DNA of 32,849 nucleotides from Clostridiaceae bacterium (GTDB lineage Bacteria > Bacillota > Clostridia > Saccharofermentanales > DTU023), in NCBI GenBank assembly GCA_012728535.1, contig JAAYEX010000022.1, positions 1 through 32,849 on the forward strand, given 5' to 3'. Numbering within the stretch: position 1 is the first letter of the stretch; every line of letters begins with the position of its first letter. Positions 15,674-24,006 of this stretch are shown here, piece by piece. Both the position numbers and the translations under genes were made by a program. The notes beneath the pieces are model-generated. The model had not been told where the DNA came from. It did no database searches and was given only the letters and a program-made list of their open reading frames with translations.

Positions 15674-16696
15674 CTATTCCTCATCCACTGCAGAATCAGT
15701 TGTCTTCAGACGAGGTCTGGGAATGCGCCGGGCCAGATCCTGACTGATCTGCTCAACTTCCGTTACACTCTCTTCACTCATCGTGAAATCCCCGCTTAAC
15801 TTCTGCTCAGTCTTGCGTTTTGCAGCCCGCCTCTGCTGATACTTCTCCTCATACTCGTGAATCTCTTCCACCGTTTGCAGGCCTTGGGCATGCCATTCAC
15901 TCAAAATCGAATCCAGGTATTTAACACTGGGGTTGCTGGCACCGATCAGTTTCTGCAAAGCTACTTCCACAATGGCATCGGAATAACCGTATTCATCCAT
16001 CCAATTGGCTATCAGTCTGTTGTCCGGCTCGGACAAACGCCTTCTCAGGTTTTTCGCCACAAGTGCCTGCAACTGCTTTTTTTCTAAAAATCGTTCGTAA
16101 TAAACACTCAGCTGGTCATAAGTTTTAATACCCGCCTGTGACCAGTCCTCAGCTATGCGCCTGATATAAGCGGTTGTGCGCAGGGCATTTGCATTGGCAG
16201 CCTCCTGAAAGAGTGAGTACATGACTGCAGGCTCGAAGCCATGATGGTCAAACCAATAATCAATCAGCTCATACCAGGTGTAGGTCATGGTGCCCTGGAA
16301 AAAGGTCATATTGATCTCGTTGACTATCTGCTCACGCCCCTCATGTTCCTTTTCACGCTCGATAATATCGCTGGGAGGCGCGGTTTCTTTGGGCCGGAAG
16401 CGACGCTCCAGCTCCCTGGCTTTAATATCTTCCAGACGGATGTCACTCCGGCTGATGCTGATTAATCCTTCGCTCTGCAGCTGTTGTAACAGTTCATCTA
16501 TCTTTTTCGTTGAAAAACCGAGGCGGGCTGCCATGTCATCGGAGCTGATTACGCGCGAACCGTTCTCAGCAACACTTAAAAGCATCAGATAACACTTTAC
16601 CGCATCTCCGTCCAGCTTGACCATAAAGTCATGGATAAAAAGATCAGGTACAGCTGTATCGCTGAAAGTTGAGTTGCGATTACGGACGATGCGCAA
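15674..16696 (-). CDS. DnaD/DnaB-type primosome protein with tandem DnaD domains
   Basis: A 340-residue protein. The N-terminal winged-helix part (about 20-85, with ARLGFSTKKIDELLQQL) is followed by two DnaD_2-type domains. Each ends with the YxxxIxxxW signature, YIRRIAEDW (177-185) and YLDSILSEW (260-268). The C-terminal tail is charged. This matches Firmicutes primosome proteins that remodel DNA and recruit the helicase loader, in agreement with the DnaI-like gene 4 bp downstream. The start is TTG at 16696, preceded by AAGGAG with a seven-base gap. A strong hairpin without a long T tract separates it from the upstream PFOR gene. Confidence 0.9.
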   Translation of the reverse strand: MRIVRNRNSTFSDTAVPDLFIHDFMVKLDGDAVKCYLMLLSVAENGSRVISSDDMAARLGFSTKKIDELLQQLQSEGLISISRSDIRLEDIKARELERRFRPKETAPPSDIIEREKEHEGREQIVNEINMTFFQGTMTYTWYELIDYWFDHHGFEPAVMYSLFQEAANANALRTTAYIRRIAEDWSQAGIKTYDQLSVYYERFLEKKQLQALVAKNLRRRLSEPDNRLIANWMDEYGYSDAIVEVALQKLIGASNPSVKYLDSILSEWHAQGLQTVEEIHEYEEKYQQRRAAKRKTEQKLSGDFTMSEESVTEVEQISQDLARRIPRPRLKTTDSAVDEE

Positions 16697-16719
16697 TTTA
16701 TTTCTCCTTGCCTCTGAAA

Positions 16720-16746
16720 CAGAGAGCCGGGTGATCCGGCTCTCTG
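16720..16746. other. Strong intergenic hairpin between PFOR and the DnaD-like gene
   Basis: CAGAGAGCCGG (16720-16730) and its exact complement CCGGCTCTCTG (16736-16746) form an 11-bp stem with a 5-base loop. On the minus strand only three T bases follow, so it is a poor intrinsic terminator. It lies 23 bp before the DnaD-like start and could reduce readthrough from PFOR or stabilise the PFOR mRNA 3' end. Confidence 0.6.
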
Positions 16747-16780
16747 TAATCTTATCAAATTTAGCTCGCTTACCACAAGT

Positions 16781-19700
16781 CTAATCTTCGCTTGCCGCCA
16801 GACGTTGGTAGGTTTTGTAACGGCGACCTGCTGCATCACGGGCTTTGGCAAAGATATCTTCAACCTTTTCCGGACTGTACTTTTGAGCCAATGAAGTGTA
16901 ACGCACCTCTCCTCTGAGGAATTCGGTGTAATCACGCTTGGGCTCTTTTGAATCAAGTACGAAAGCATTCTTGCCTTCTGCCTCCAAATCGGGATTGAAG
17001 CGATAGAGGTGCCAGTAACCTGTCTCAACAGCATCTTTCTCACGCTGCTGTGAAAGGACCATGCCGCCCCGGATACCGTGGTTGATGCAGGGAGCATAAG
17101 CGATAACCAGTGATGGTCCATCGTACTCTTCTGCTTCTTTCAGTGCTCTCAGCGTCTGATTCTGGTTGGCCCCCATTGCCACCTGAGCAACATAAACATA
17201 GCCGTAAGACATTGCCATCAGGCCCAGGTCTTTCTTTTGACGTTCTTTGCCGCCGGCTGCAAACTGAGCGATTGCACCCAGAGGTGTGGCCTTTGAAGCC
17301 TGACCGCCGGTATTGGAATATACCTCAGTATCCAGTACGAGAACATTAACGTTTTCGCCACTGGCCAGGACATGATCCAGACCTCCATAACCGATGTCAT
17401 AGGCCCAGCCGTCACCACCGATAATCCACTGTGAACGGAGCATGAGGTAATCAGATAAAGCAAGCAGACTCTTGCAGACTTCCTTAGCTTCGCCGTCGAG
17501 CTTAACAGCCTTCAGGGCCTCAATCAGCCTATCAGAAACTTCACGTGTGCTCTCTCTATCCTGAGCTGACTCAAGGTATGCTTCAAGTGCTTCCTTGAGT
17601 TCTGCAGGCGGATCAAACGCATTGAGTCTTTCGACCAGTTCATGGGCACGTGCACGCAGCTGATTGTAGCCCAGGTACATACCTAAGCCGAATTCAGCGT
17701 TGTCCTCAAACAAAGAGTTGGCCCAGGAAGGACCATGTCCGTCTTGATTCGGGCAATACGGCATGGAAGGTGCTGAGCCGCCCCAGATTGAGGTACAACC
17801 TGTCGCGTTGGCAATCATCATGCGATCACCGAAGAGCTGTGTCACGAGCTTCACATAAGGTGTCTCACCGCAACCTGCGCAGGCACCCGAGAACTCAAGC
17901 AGGGGTTCTTCAAACTGGCTGCCCTTTACGGAGAACTTCTTCAGAGGGTTCTCTTTGTGTGTAATCGTCATCGAGTAGTCCCAGTTATCAGCCTGCTCCA
18001 TTTGATCTGCGAGAGGTTCCATGACCAGAGCTTTTTCCTTGGACGGACAAACCTCAGCACAGTTACCGCAGCCGGTGCAGTCAAGAGCTGATGGCTGGAT
18101 ACGGAACTGATACTGATCATACTGCTTCATTCCTGTTACAGTATCGTAGCCGTCAGGTGCATTGGCTTTCTCTTCCTCATTCAGCAGGAAAGGACGAATA
18201 ACTGCGTGCGGGCAGACATAGGAGCACTGATTACACTGGATACAGTTTTCCGGAATCCAGCGCGGGATATTAAAGGCAATACCGCGTTTTTCATAGCGTG
18301 AAGTGCCCTGCGGAAAGGTGCCGTCTACGTGGTCAACAAAAGCCGACACGGGCAATGAATCACCTTCCTGCCTGTTCATGACATCTGCGATTTCACTAAT
18401 GAATCCGGGCACATTGCGCTTTACTTCATCTTCATCTGCAGCGGTCTTCCAGCTTTCAGGAACTTCGACCTTTCTCAACTGTGAAATACCTGCGTCTACA
18501 GCATTGTAGTTCATCTTGACGATATCTTCGCCTCGTCTGCCATATGACCTGACAATGGCTTCCTTCATGTAGGTAACTGCGTCATCGACCGGAATTACTT
18601 CACTGATTTTAAAGAAAGCAGCCTGGCAGATGGTATTAATACGTCCGCCCAGTCCCAGCTCTTCAGCGATACTCGCTGCATCAATAACATAGAAATTGGC
18701 CTTACGCTCTGCCAGGGCCCGTTTGATAGCTGCAGGGAGTTTCTCTTCAAGCTCTTCATCACTCCATGCAATATTCAGCAGGAATGATCCGCCTTCTTTC
18801 AAGGGAGCCAGCATGTCGTAAGTATGAATATAGGCCGGGGTGTGGCAGGCTACAAAGTCAGCTGTATGAACCAGGTAAGGTGCGCGGATCGGCTTCCGTC
18901 CAAAACGCAGGTCGGAAATGGTAACACCGCCGGACTTTTTGGAGTCATAAGAGAAATATGCCTGGGCATACTGGTCTGTATGATCACCGATTATCTTAAT
19001 AGAATTCTTATTAGCACCCACTGTTCCGTCAGATCCCAGACCCCAGAAGCGTGCCTGATAAGTAGCATCATCAGTTACGTCGACAGTTTCACCCAGCGGC
19101 AAAGAAAGGAAACTGACATCGTCAACAATGCCGATAGTAAAGTTTGTCTTGGGTTCCGGCAGTTTCAGATTATCAAATACGGAAACAATCTGTGAAGGTG
19201 TCGTGTTTTTCGAACCCAAACCGTAGCGTCCGCCCACAATTTCAACTTCGGGACGGGTACGAGAAAGCGCCTTGACAATATCAAGGTACAAGGGCTCACC
19301 ATTTGAACCGGATTCCTTGGTACGGTCGAGTACGGCGATCTGCCTGACTGACTCCGGGATAGCATCGAGCAATAAAGCATCAACAAATGGACGGTAGAGA
19401 TGAACATGCAATACACCGGTCTTGCGGCCGTTCTTGTTCAAGAAGTCTACTGTCTCGCAGACAGTCTCATAGACTGAGCCCATGCAAATGATAATTTCTT
19501 CAGCTTCCGGATCGCCATGATATACAAAGGGTTTGTAGTAACGGCCAGTCAGCTTACCATACTCTTCCATGTAATGCTCGACAATAGCCGGCAATTCTTC
19601 ATAGTATGAGTTGGCTGCTTCTTTTTCCTGGAAGAAAATATCCGGGTTCTGCGCTGTACCGCGCAGGCTCGGAGCATTAGGAGTCAGTCCGCGGTCACGG

Positions 19701-20314
19701 AAGGCCTGAACTGAATCCATATCAACCAGTCCTGCAACATCTTCGTAATCGTAGACTTCAATCTTCTGCATCTCATGCGAGGTGCGGAAGCCATCGAAAA
19801 AGTGGACAAAAGGAACACGGCCCTTAATAGCTGCTAAATGAGCTATAGCCCCCAAATCCAGAGACTCCTGAACGCTCGAGGACGCCAGGAGCGCAAAACC
19901 TGTTTGGCGCGCTGCCATAACGTCACTATGATCTCCGAAAATGGATAATGCGTGACCGGCAATGGAGCGGGCTGATACGTGGAAAACTCCGGGTAAGAGT
20001 TCGCCTGATATTTTATACATATTCGGAACCATCAATAAGAGTCCCTGTGAAGCTGTATATGTCGTCGTCAATGCACCCGCTGCCAATGAGCCATGAACGA
20101 CCCCTGCTGCTCCCCCTTCGGATTGCATCTCTACTACATTGACTGTCTGGCCGAAGACATTCTTGCGGCCCTCTTGTGCCCACTTGTCAACCAAGTCCGC
20201 CATAGTGGAGGACGGCGTAATCGGATAGATACCTGCAACTTCCGTAAACGCGTAAGACGAATATGCAGCTGCTTCGTTTCCGTCCATTGTCATAAATTTT
20301 TTGTTTTTCTGCAT
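16781..20314 (-). CDS. nifJ: Pyruvate:ferredoxin (flavodoxin) oxidoreductase, single-chain
   Basis: A 1177-residue homodimer-type PFOR that turns pyruvate, CoA and oxidised ferredoxin into acetyl-CoA, CO2 and reduced ferredoxin. In order it shows the N-terminal pyruvate-binding domain (YPITPSSTMAD), the gamma-like domain, a two-cluster ferredoxin insert (CIQCNQCSYVCP from Cys691 and CTGCGNCAEVCP from Cys746), and the C-terminal thiamine-diphosphate domain. The last holds the proximal-cluster Cys pair CAGCGE (Cys812 onward), GGDGWAYDIGYGG and SNTGGQASKATP. The length is standard for the family. AAGGAG precedes the ATG, and an extended -10 promoter lies 50 bp upstream. It follows the lower-glycolysis genes that supply its substrate, and its reduced ferredoxin is the donor for the Rnf complex encoded upstream in the window. 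Confidence 0.98.
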   Translation of the reverse strand: MQKNKKFMTMDGNEAAAYSSYAFTEVAGIYPITPSSTMADLVDKWAQEGRKNVFGQTVNVVEMQSEGGAAGVVHGSLAAGALTTTYTASQGLLLMVPNMYKISGELLPGVFHVSARSIAGHALSIFGDHSDVMAARQTGFALLASSSVQESLDLGAIAHLAAIKGRVPFVHFFDGFRTSHEMQKIEVYDYEDVAGLVDMDSVQAFRDRGLTPNAPSLRGTAQNPDIFFQEKEAANSYYEELPAIVEHYMEEYGKLTGRYYKPFVYHGDPEAEEIIICMGSVYETVCETVDFLNKNGRKTGVLHVHLYRPFVDALLLDAIPESVRQIAVLDRTKESGSNGEPLYLDIVKALSRTRPEVEIVGGRYGLGSKNTTPSQIVSVFDNLKLPEPKTNFTIGIVDDVSFLSLPLGETVDVTDDATYQARFWGLGSDGTVGANKNSIKIIGDHTDQYAQAYFSYDSKKSGGVTISDLRFGRKPIRAPYLVHTADFVACHTPAYIHTYDMLAPLKEGGSFLLNIAWSDEELEEKLPAAIKRALAERKANFYVIDAASIAEELGLGGRINTICQAAFFKISEVIPVDDAVTYMKEAIVRSYGRRGEDIVKMNYNAVDAGISQLRKVEVPESWKTAADEDEVKRNVPGFISEIADVMNRQEGDSLPVSAFVDHVDGTFPQGTSRYEKRGIAFNIPRWIPENCIQCNQCSYVCPHAVIRPFLLNEEEKANAPDGYDTVTGMKQYDQYQFRIQPSALDCTGCGNCAEVCPSKEKALVMEPLADQMEQADNWDYSMTITHKENPLKKFSVKGSQFEEPLLEFSGACAGCGETPYVKLVTQLFGDRMMIANATGCTSIWGGSAPSMPYCPNQDGHGPSWANSLFEDNAEFGLGMYLGYNQLRARAHELVERLNAFDPPAELKEALEAYLESAQDRESTREVSDRLIEALKAVKLDGEAKEVCKSLLALSDYLMLRSQWIIGGDGWAYDIGYGGLDHVLASGENVNVLVLDTEVYSNTGGQASKATPLGAIAQFAAGGKERQKKDLGLMAMSYGYVYVAQVAMGANQNQTLRALKEAEEYDGPSLVIAYAPCINHGIRGGMVLSQQREKDAVETGYWHLYRFNPDLEAEGKNAFVLDSKEPKRDYTEFLRGEVRYTSLAQKYSPEKVEDIFAKARDAAGRRYKTYQRLAASED

Positions 20315-20363
20315 CGATTTCTCCTTATCCTATACAGGTTACTCCTGCCTTTTATCCGCAAAC

Positions 20364-20372
20364 ATTATATCA
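20364..20372 (-). promoter_or_regulatory. Extended -10 promoter of the PFOR gene
   Basis: TGATATAAT on the minus strand is a perfect TGn-TATAAT extended -10. It lies in the 59-bp gap after gpmI and 50 bp before the PFOR start codon. There is no good -35, which extended -10 promoters can do without. It would allow PFOR to be expressed beyond readthrough from the glycolytic genes. Confidence 0.55.
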
Positions 20373-20373
20373 T

Positions 20374-21948
20374 TTATTTCCTGGCTGATTTTCTTATCAG
20401 CGATTTACCTGTCATGACTTTCGGCTGTTTAAGCCCTGCCAACTCAAGAATTGTGGGAGCCAGATCAGCCAGTCTCCCATCCTCCAGTTCTATGTCGTCG
20501 ACACCGGCCAGAATCAGTGGAACCGGATTGGAAGTATGGGCTGTCAGAGGACCGCCGTTTTTTCGATCAAACATGGATTCCGCGTTACCGTGATCCGCTG
20601 TGATCAAAGCGGCACCTCCTCTTTCCAGAATCATCGGAATAAGTTCAGCCATAGCCTTATCCACTGTTTCCACCGCCGCGACCGCTGCCGAAAAAATTCC
20701 GCTATGGCCGACCATGTCGCAGTTGGCATAGTTCACGACATACAAATCATAATTATCTTCTTCTATCAGGGTGGCCAGAGCTGCTGTTAACTCCGGCGCG
20801 CTCATTTCGGGCTGCAAATCATAGGTCGCCACCTTAGGCGAGGGTATCAGTAGACGGTCCTCACCGCTAAAGCTTTCTTCCCTGCCGCCGTTAAAAAAGA
20901 AAGTAACATGAGCATACTTTTCCGTCTCTGCTGCTCGCAGCTGTTTCAGGCCCGCCCGGGAAAATATTTCTCCCATACTCTCGGTCACATCTTCAGTTTC
21001 GAAAGCTATTCTCAAATTCTTAAAGCTGTTAAATTCGCTGTCGTATTCAGTCATGCTGACAAAATCAAGCTGACCTGCCTCCAGCAATGTTTCAAACTCA
21101 GTAAAGCTCTCATCCATCAAAGCCCGTGTCAGTTCGCGGGCCCTGTCAGGCCTGAAGTTGAAGAATATAAAGCTGTCGCCAGGTTCAAGCAAGGCGATGG
21201 GCTCTCCCTCAGCATCCACAATCTGGGCTGGAAGTAAAAATTCGTCAGTAACTCCATTGGCGTAAGATTCTCTGATATATTCCCCGGCAGACAAATTGCG
21301 CGGACCATCGTAATCTTTATCAGTCAGTGCACGATAGGCAATACGTACCCGCTCCCAGCGTTTGTCCCGGTCCATGGCATAGTAACGGCCTGATACTGAG
21401 GCTATCTTTCCGATCCCGTTCTTTTCAATGAATGACTCCAGCTCTTCTGTATAAGCTATACCGGATTCAGGCGGTGTATCCCGTCCGTCATAGAAAGCAT
21501 GTACATAAACATTTTTCAGACCCAGTGTTTTCGCCATTTCCAGTAAGGCGTAGAGATGATTAATATGGCTATGCACGCCGCCATCGGATAGAAGTCCTGC
21601 CAAATGCAAGTCTTTCCCCTTGTCCCGGGCGGCAATCATTGCTGATTTGAGCGCTTCATTTTCATAAAAACTCTTGTCGTCTATTGCGAGGTTAATGCGC
21701 ATTAAATCCTGGTAAACGATACGTCCCGCCCCTATATTGGTATGCCCTACCTCGGAATTACCCATCTGGCCTTCGGGCAGGCCGACATCAAGCCCACTGG
21801 TGTAAATCCTGCTTGATTTCCATTCAGTAAAGAGTTTATCCAAATAAGGAGTCCGGGCCGCTTTTACAGCGTTGCCCTCAGTTTCTGCAGATAAACCCCA
21901 GCCATCAAGCACGAATAAGGCCAATGGCCGATATTTTTGATCTGTCAT
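20374..21948 (-). CDS. gpmI: 2,3-bisphosphoglycerate-independent phosphoglycerate mutase
   Basis: A 524-residue member of the alkaline-phosphatase superfamily that interconverts 3- and 2-phosphoglycerate using two manganese ions. Metal-binding DGWG (Asp15) and the phosphoserine nucleophile in MGNSEVGHTNIGAGR (Ser65) are present, as are the VHSH-type loop (GGVHSHINHL), HAFYDGRDTPP, and the C-terminal metal residues in NCDMVGHSG and TADHGNAE. GAGGG five bases before the ATG at 21948 sets the start; the frame stays open nine codons further into the previous gene's tail. It begins 19 bp after the pgk-tpi fusion stop, so the two are co-transcribed. Confidence 0.97.
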   Translation of the reverse strand: MTDQKYRPLALFVLDGWGLSAETEGNAVKAARTPYLDKLFTEWKSSRIYTSGLDVGLPEGQMGNSEVGHTNIGAGRIVYQDLMRINLAIDDKSFYENEALKSAMIAARDKGKDLHLAGLLSDGGVHSHINHLYALLEMAKTLGLKNVYVHAFYDGRDTPPESGIAYTEELESFIEKNGIGKIASVSGRYYAMDRDKRWERVRIAYRALTDKDYDGPRNLSAGEYIRESYANGVTDEFLLPAQIVDAEGEPIALLEPGDSFIFFNFRPDRARELTRALMDESFTEFETLLEAGQLDFVSMTEYDSEFNSFKNLRIAFETEDVTESMGEIFSRAGLKQLRAAETEKYAHVTFFFNGGREESFSGEDRLLIPSPKVATYDLQPEMSAPELTAALATLIEEDNYDLYVVNYANCDMVGHSGIFSAAVAAVETVDKAMAELIPMILERGGAALITADHGNAESMFDRKNGGPLTAHTSNPVPLILAGVDDIELEDGRLADLAPTILELAGLKQPKVMTGKSLIRKSARK

Positions 21949-21967
21949 AAATTCCCTCTCAAAGCGA

Positions 21968-23911
21968 TCAGGCATTAGCGATCACAGCAAAAGCATCCGC
22001 TTTCAGTGATGCGCCTCCTACCAGTCCTCCATCAATAGCATCCGAAGCAAAGAGTTCGGCTGCGTTCTCATCATTTACTGAGCCGCCATAGAGTATCTTC
22101 ACCCGTTCGACACAGTCTGCAGGAGATTTTTGTTCCAGAAGTGTTCTAATAAAAGCACATGCTTCCTCAGCCTGGTCTACCGTAGCGGTAACTCCAGTGC
22201 CAATAGCCCAGATCGGCTCATAGGCCACGATAATCTGCACCAATTTGTCCGCTGTGACAAATTCAAAGGCGGATTCAATCTGACGTGTCAAAACAGCCTC
22301 AGTCTCTCCGGCATTTCTTTCGTTCAGGGATTCACCGCAACATAGTATCGGGCGTAAACCCCAGTTCAGTGCTGATTTGAGCATGTTCTGAATGCGTTCA
22401 TCTGATTCGTTGTCCATAGCCCTACGTTCCGAATGGCCGATGAGAACATAGGGAACGTGCATTTTCGCCAGTGTCTCCATCGAAACACTGCCGGTATAGG
22501 CTCCGGAATCCGCTTCGTGCCCCGCCTGTGCAGCTATATGAATATTGCTGTAGGCGCCGGCCGTCAAAGCAGCGTCCAGGGCAGTATAGGGAACAGCCAC
22601 AATTATTTGGGCCGGAGCATCTGCTAATTTTTGCTTTAGTTCTTCAATATAAGAGACTGCTTCTGACGGAACGCCCTTATTCATCTTCCAATTGCCTGCT
22701 GCGACTGTACGCCTGGGATCAAGGTCCATCAGGCAATCAACACCGGGCAGAACGCGCCCCTCCAGCATCTCCAGTGAAGCACCTCCACCTGTAGAGATGT
22801 GGGTCATACGCTGATCATCGCCGAATTGCTTCACAGCTGCTGCTGAATCACCACCGCCGATTATTGTTATAGCTTCCGCTTCAGCCATAGCAGTGGAAAT
22901 AGCCTTAGTGCCCTCGGCGAAAGCCGGGAACTCAAATACACCCATGGGTCCGTTCCAGACAACAGTGCCGGAAGATTTAATAATCTCGGCAAATAGTTCT
23001 GCGGTCCGGGGTCCGATATCCAATCCTTCCCAATCTGCAGGAATCTCGTCACTGTTGACCAATCGTTTTTCCGCATCAGGAGAAAACTCTTTTGCTATGA
23101 CCGTATCAACAGGCAAGCTCAGTCTTACACCTTTATCTTCAGCTTCTGCCATCAATTCCTTAGCCAGATCTATCTTATCGCTTTCGAGGAGAGATTTTCC
23201 GACCTCCCAGCCTTTTGCAGCCAGGAAAGTGTATGCCATGCCTCCACCGATAATCAGGTTGTCGACTTTGCCGAGCAAATGCCTGATAACACCAATCTTA
23301 TCCGATACCTTCGCTCCGCCCATCACAGCAGTAAAAGGACGCTGCGGATTATCAACAGCATTGCCGATCATCTCCAATTCCTGTTGGATCAGGTAGCCGG
23401 AGACTCCGGGCAGGAAGCCTGCAACTCCGGCAGTTGAAGCGTGCGCCCGATGTGCTGTGCCGAAAGCGTCATTAACATAAATATCCGCTAAAGCAGCCAG
23501 ACTGCGGGCAAACTCGGGGTCATTTTTAGTTTCTTCACTGTGGAAGCGGACATTTTCCAAAAGCATGACCTGACCATCTTCCAGACCGGCAGCTTTTTCT
23601 TTGGCATCAGTACCGATCACGTCAGCTACCTGAATGACTTTAAGGTCCAGATGCTCTGAAAGGCGGTCAGCACATATTGCCAAGGACAATTTGCTGTCAA
23701 CACCCTTGGGACGTCCAAGATGCGAAACCAGGATCAGGCGAGCTCCCCGTGACAAGAGGTTTTTAATTGTGGGCAAAGCTGCCACAATCCTCTGGTCATC
23801 AGTAATCTCACCTGTCTGTTTGTCGAGCGGAACGTTGAAATCCACCCGCATCAGTACACGTTTTCCCTGTACATCAATATCTTCATGCGTCATCTTTTTT
23901 ATTTTTGACAT
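21968..23911 (-). CDS. pgk-tpi: Fused phosphoglycerate kinase-triosephosphate isomerase
   Basis: A single 647-residue frame joins two glycolytic enzymes. Residues 1 to about 393 are a complete phosphoglycerate kinase, with MRVDFNVPLD, SHLGRPKG (63-70), GGAKVSDKIGVI, NGPMGVFE and the nucleotide loop GGGDS (352-356). Residues from about 400 are a complete triosephosphate isomerase, with AGNWKMN (405-411, Lys409), GHSERR (His493), AYEPIWAIGTG (Glu565) and YGGSVN (608-613). The linker is only about eight residues. Fused PGK-TPI is known from Thermotoga. In the TPI half the usual AQN motif reads AQA and the usual TGE reads TGS, while the catalytic Lys, His and Glu are kept. The gene leads a transcript with gpmI. 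Confidence 0.96.
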   Translation of the reverse strand: MSKIKKMTHEDIDVQGKRVLMRVDFNVPLDKQTGEITDDQRIVAALPTIKNLLSRGARLILVSHLGRPKGVDSKLSLAICADRLSEHLDLKVIQVADVIGTDAKEKAAGLEDGQVMLLENVRFHSEETKNDPEFARSLAALADIYVNDAFGTAHRAHASTAGVAGFLPGVSGYLIQQELEMIGNAVDNPQRPFTAVMGGAKVSDKIGVIRHLLGKVDNLIIGGGMAYTFLAAKGWEVGKSLLESDKIDLAKELMAEAEDKGVRLSLPVDTVIAKEFSPDAEKRLVNSDEIPADWEGLDIGPRTAELFAEIIKSSGTVVWNGPMGVFEFPAFAEGTKAISTAMAEAEAITIIGGGDSAAAVKQFGDDQRMTHISTGGGASLEMLEGRVLPGVDCLMDLDPRRTVAAGNWKMNKGVPSEAVSYIEELKQKLADAPAQIIVAVPYTALDAALTAGAYSNIHIAAQAGHEADSGAYTGSVSMETLAKMHVPYVLIGHSERRAMDNESDERIQNMLKSALNWGLRPILCCGESLNERNAGETEAVLTRQIESAFEFVTADKLVQIIVAYEPIWAIGTGVTATVDQAEEACAFIRTLLEQKSPADCVERVKILYGGSVNDENAAELFASDAIDGGLVGGASLKADAFAVIANA

Positions 23912-24006
23912 AAAGTACCCTTTCCTATCAGAATGGCTAAATATCAGTGTTTTTATACAGTATTATTTTCCCATATTTCTCAAAAATCTTTTGTACAAAT
24001 CTACTC

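Noticed and set aside
16597..17121. 174-codon minus-strand frame over the PFOR 3' end
   Set aside because: It overlaps the conserved PFOR thiamine domain in another frame and has no ribosome site or known motif.
22893..23396. 167-codon plus-strand frame opposite pgk
   Set aside because: It is entirely antisense to well-conserved phosphoglycerate kinase sequence; a shadow of codon bias.
23912..24006. Promoter for the pgk-tpi gene
   Set aside because: There are several AT-rich hexamers (TATAAA, TACTGT), but none has a -35 at 16-18 bp that I could defend. A promoter is expected here but was not placed.
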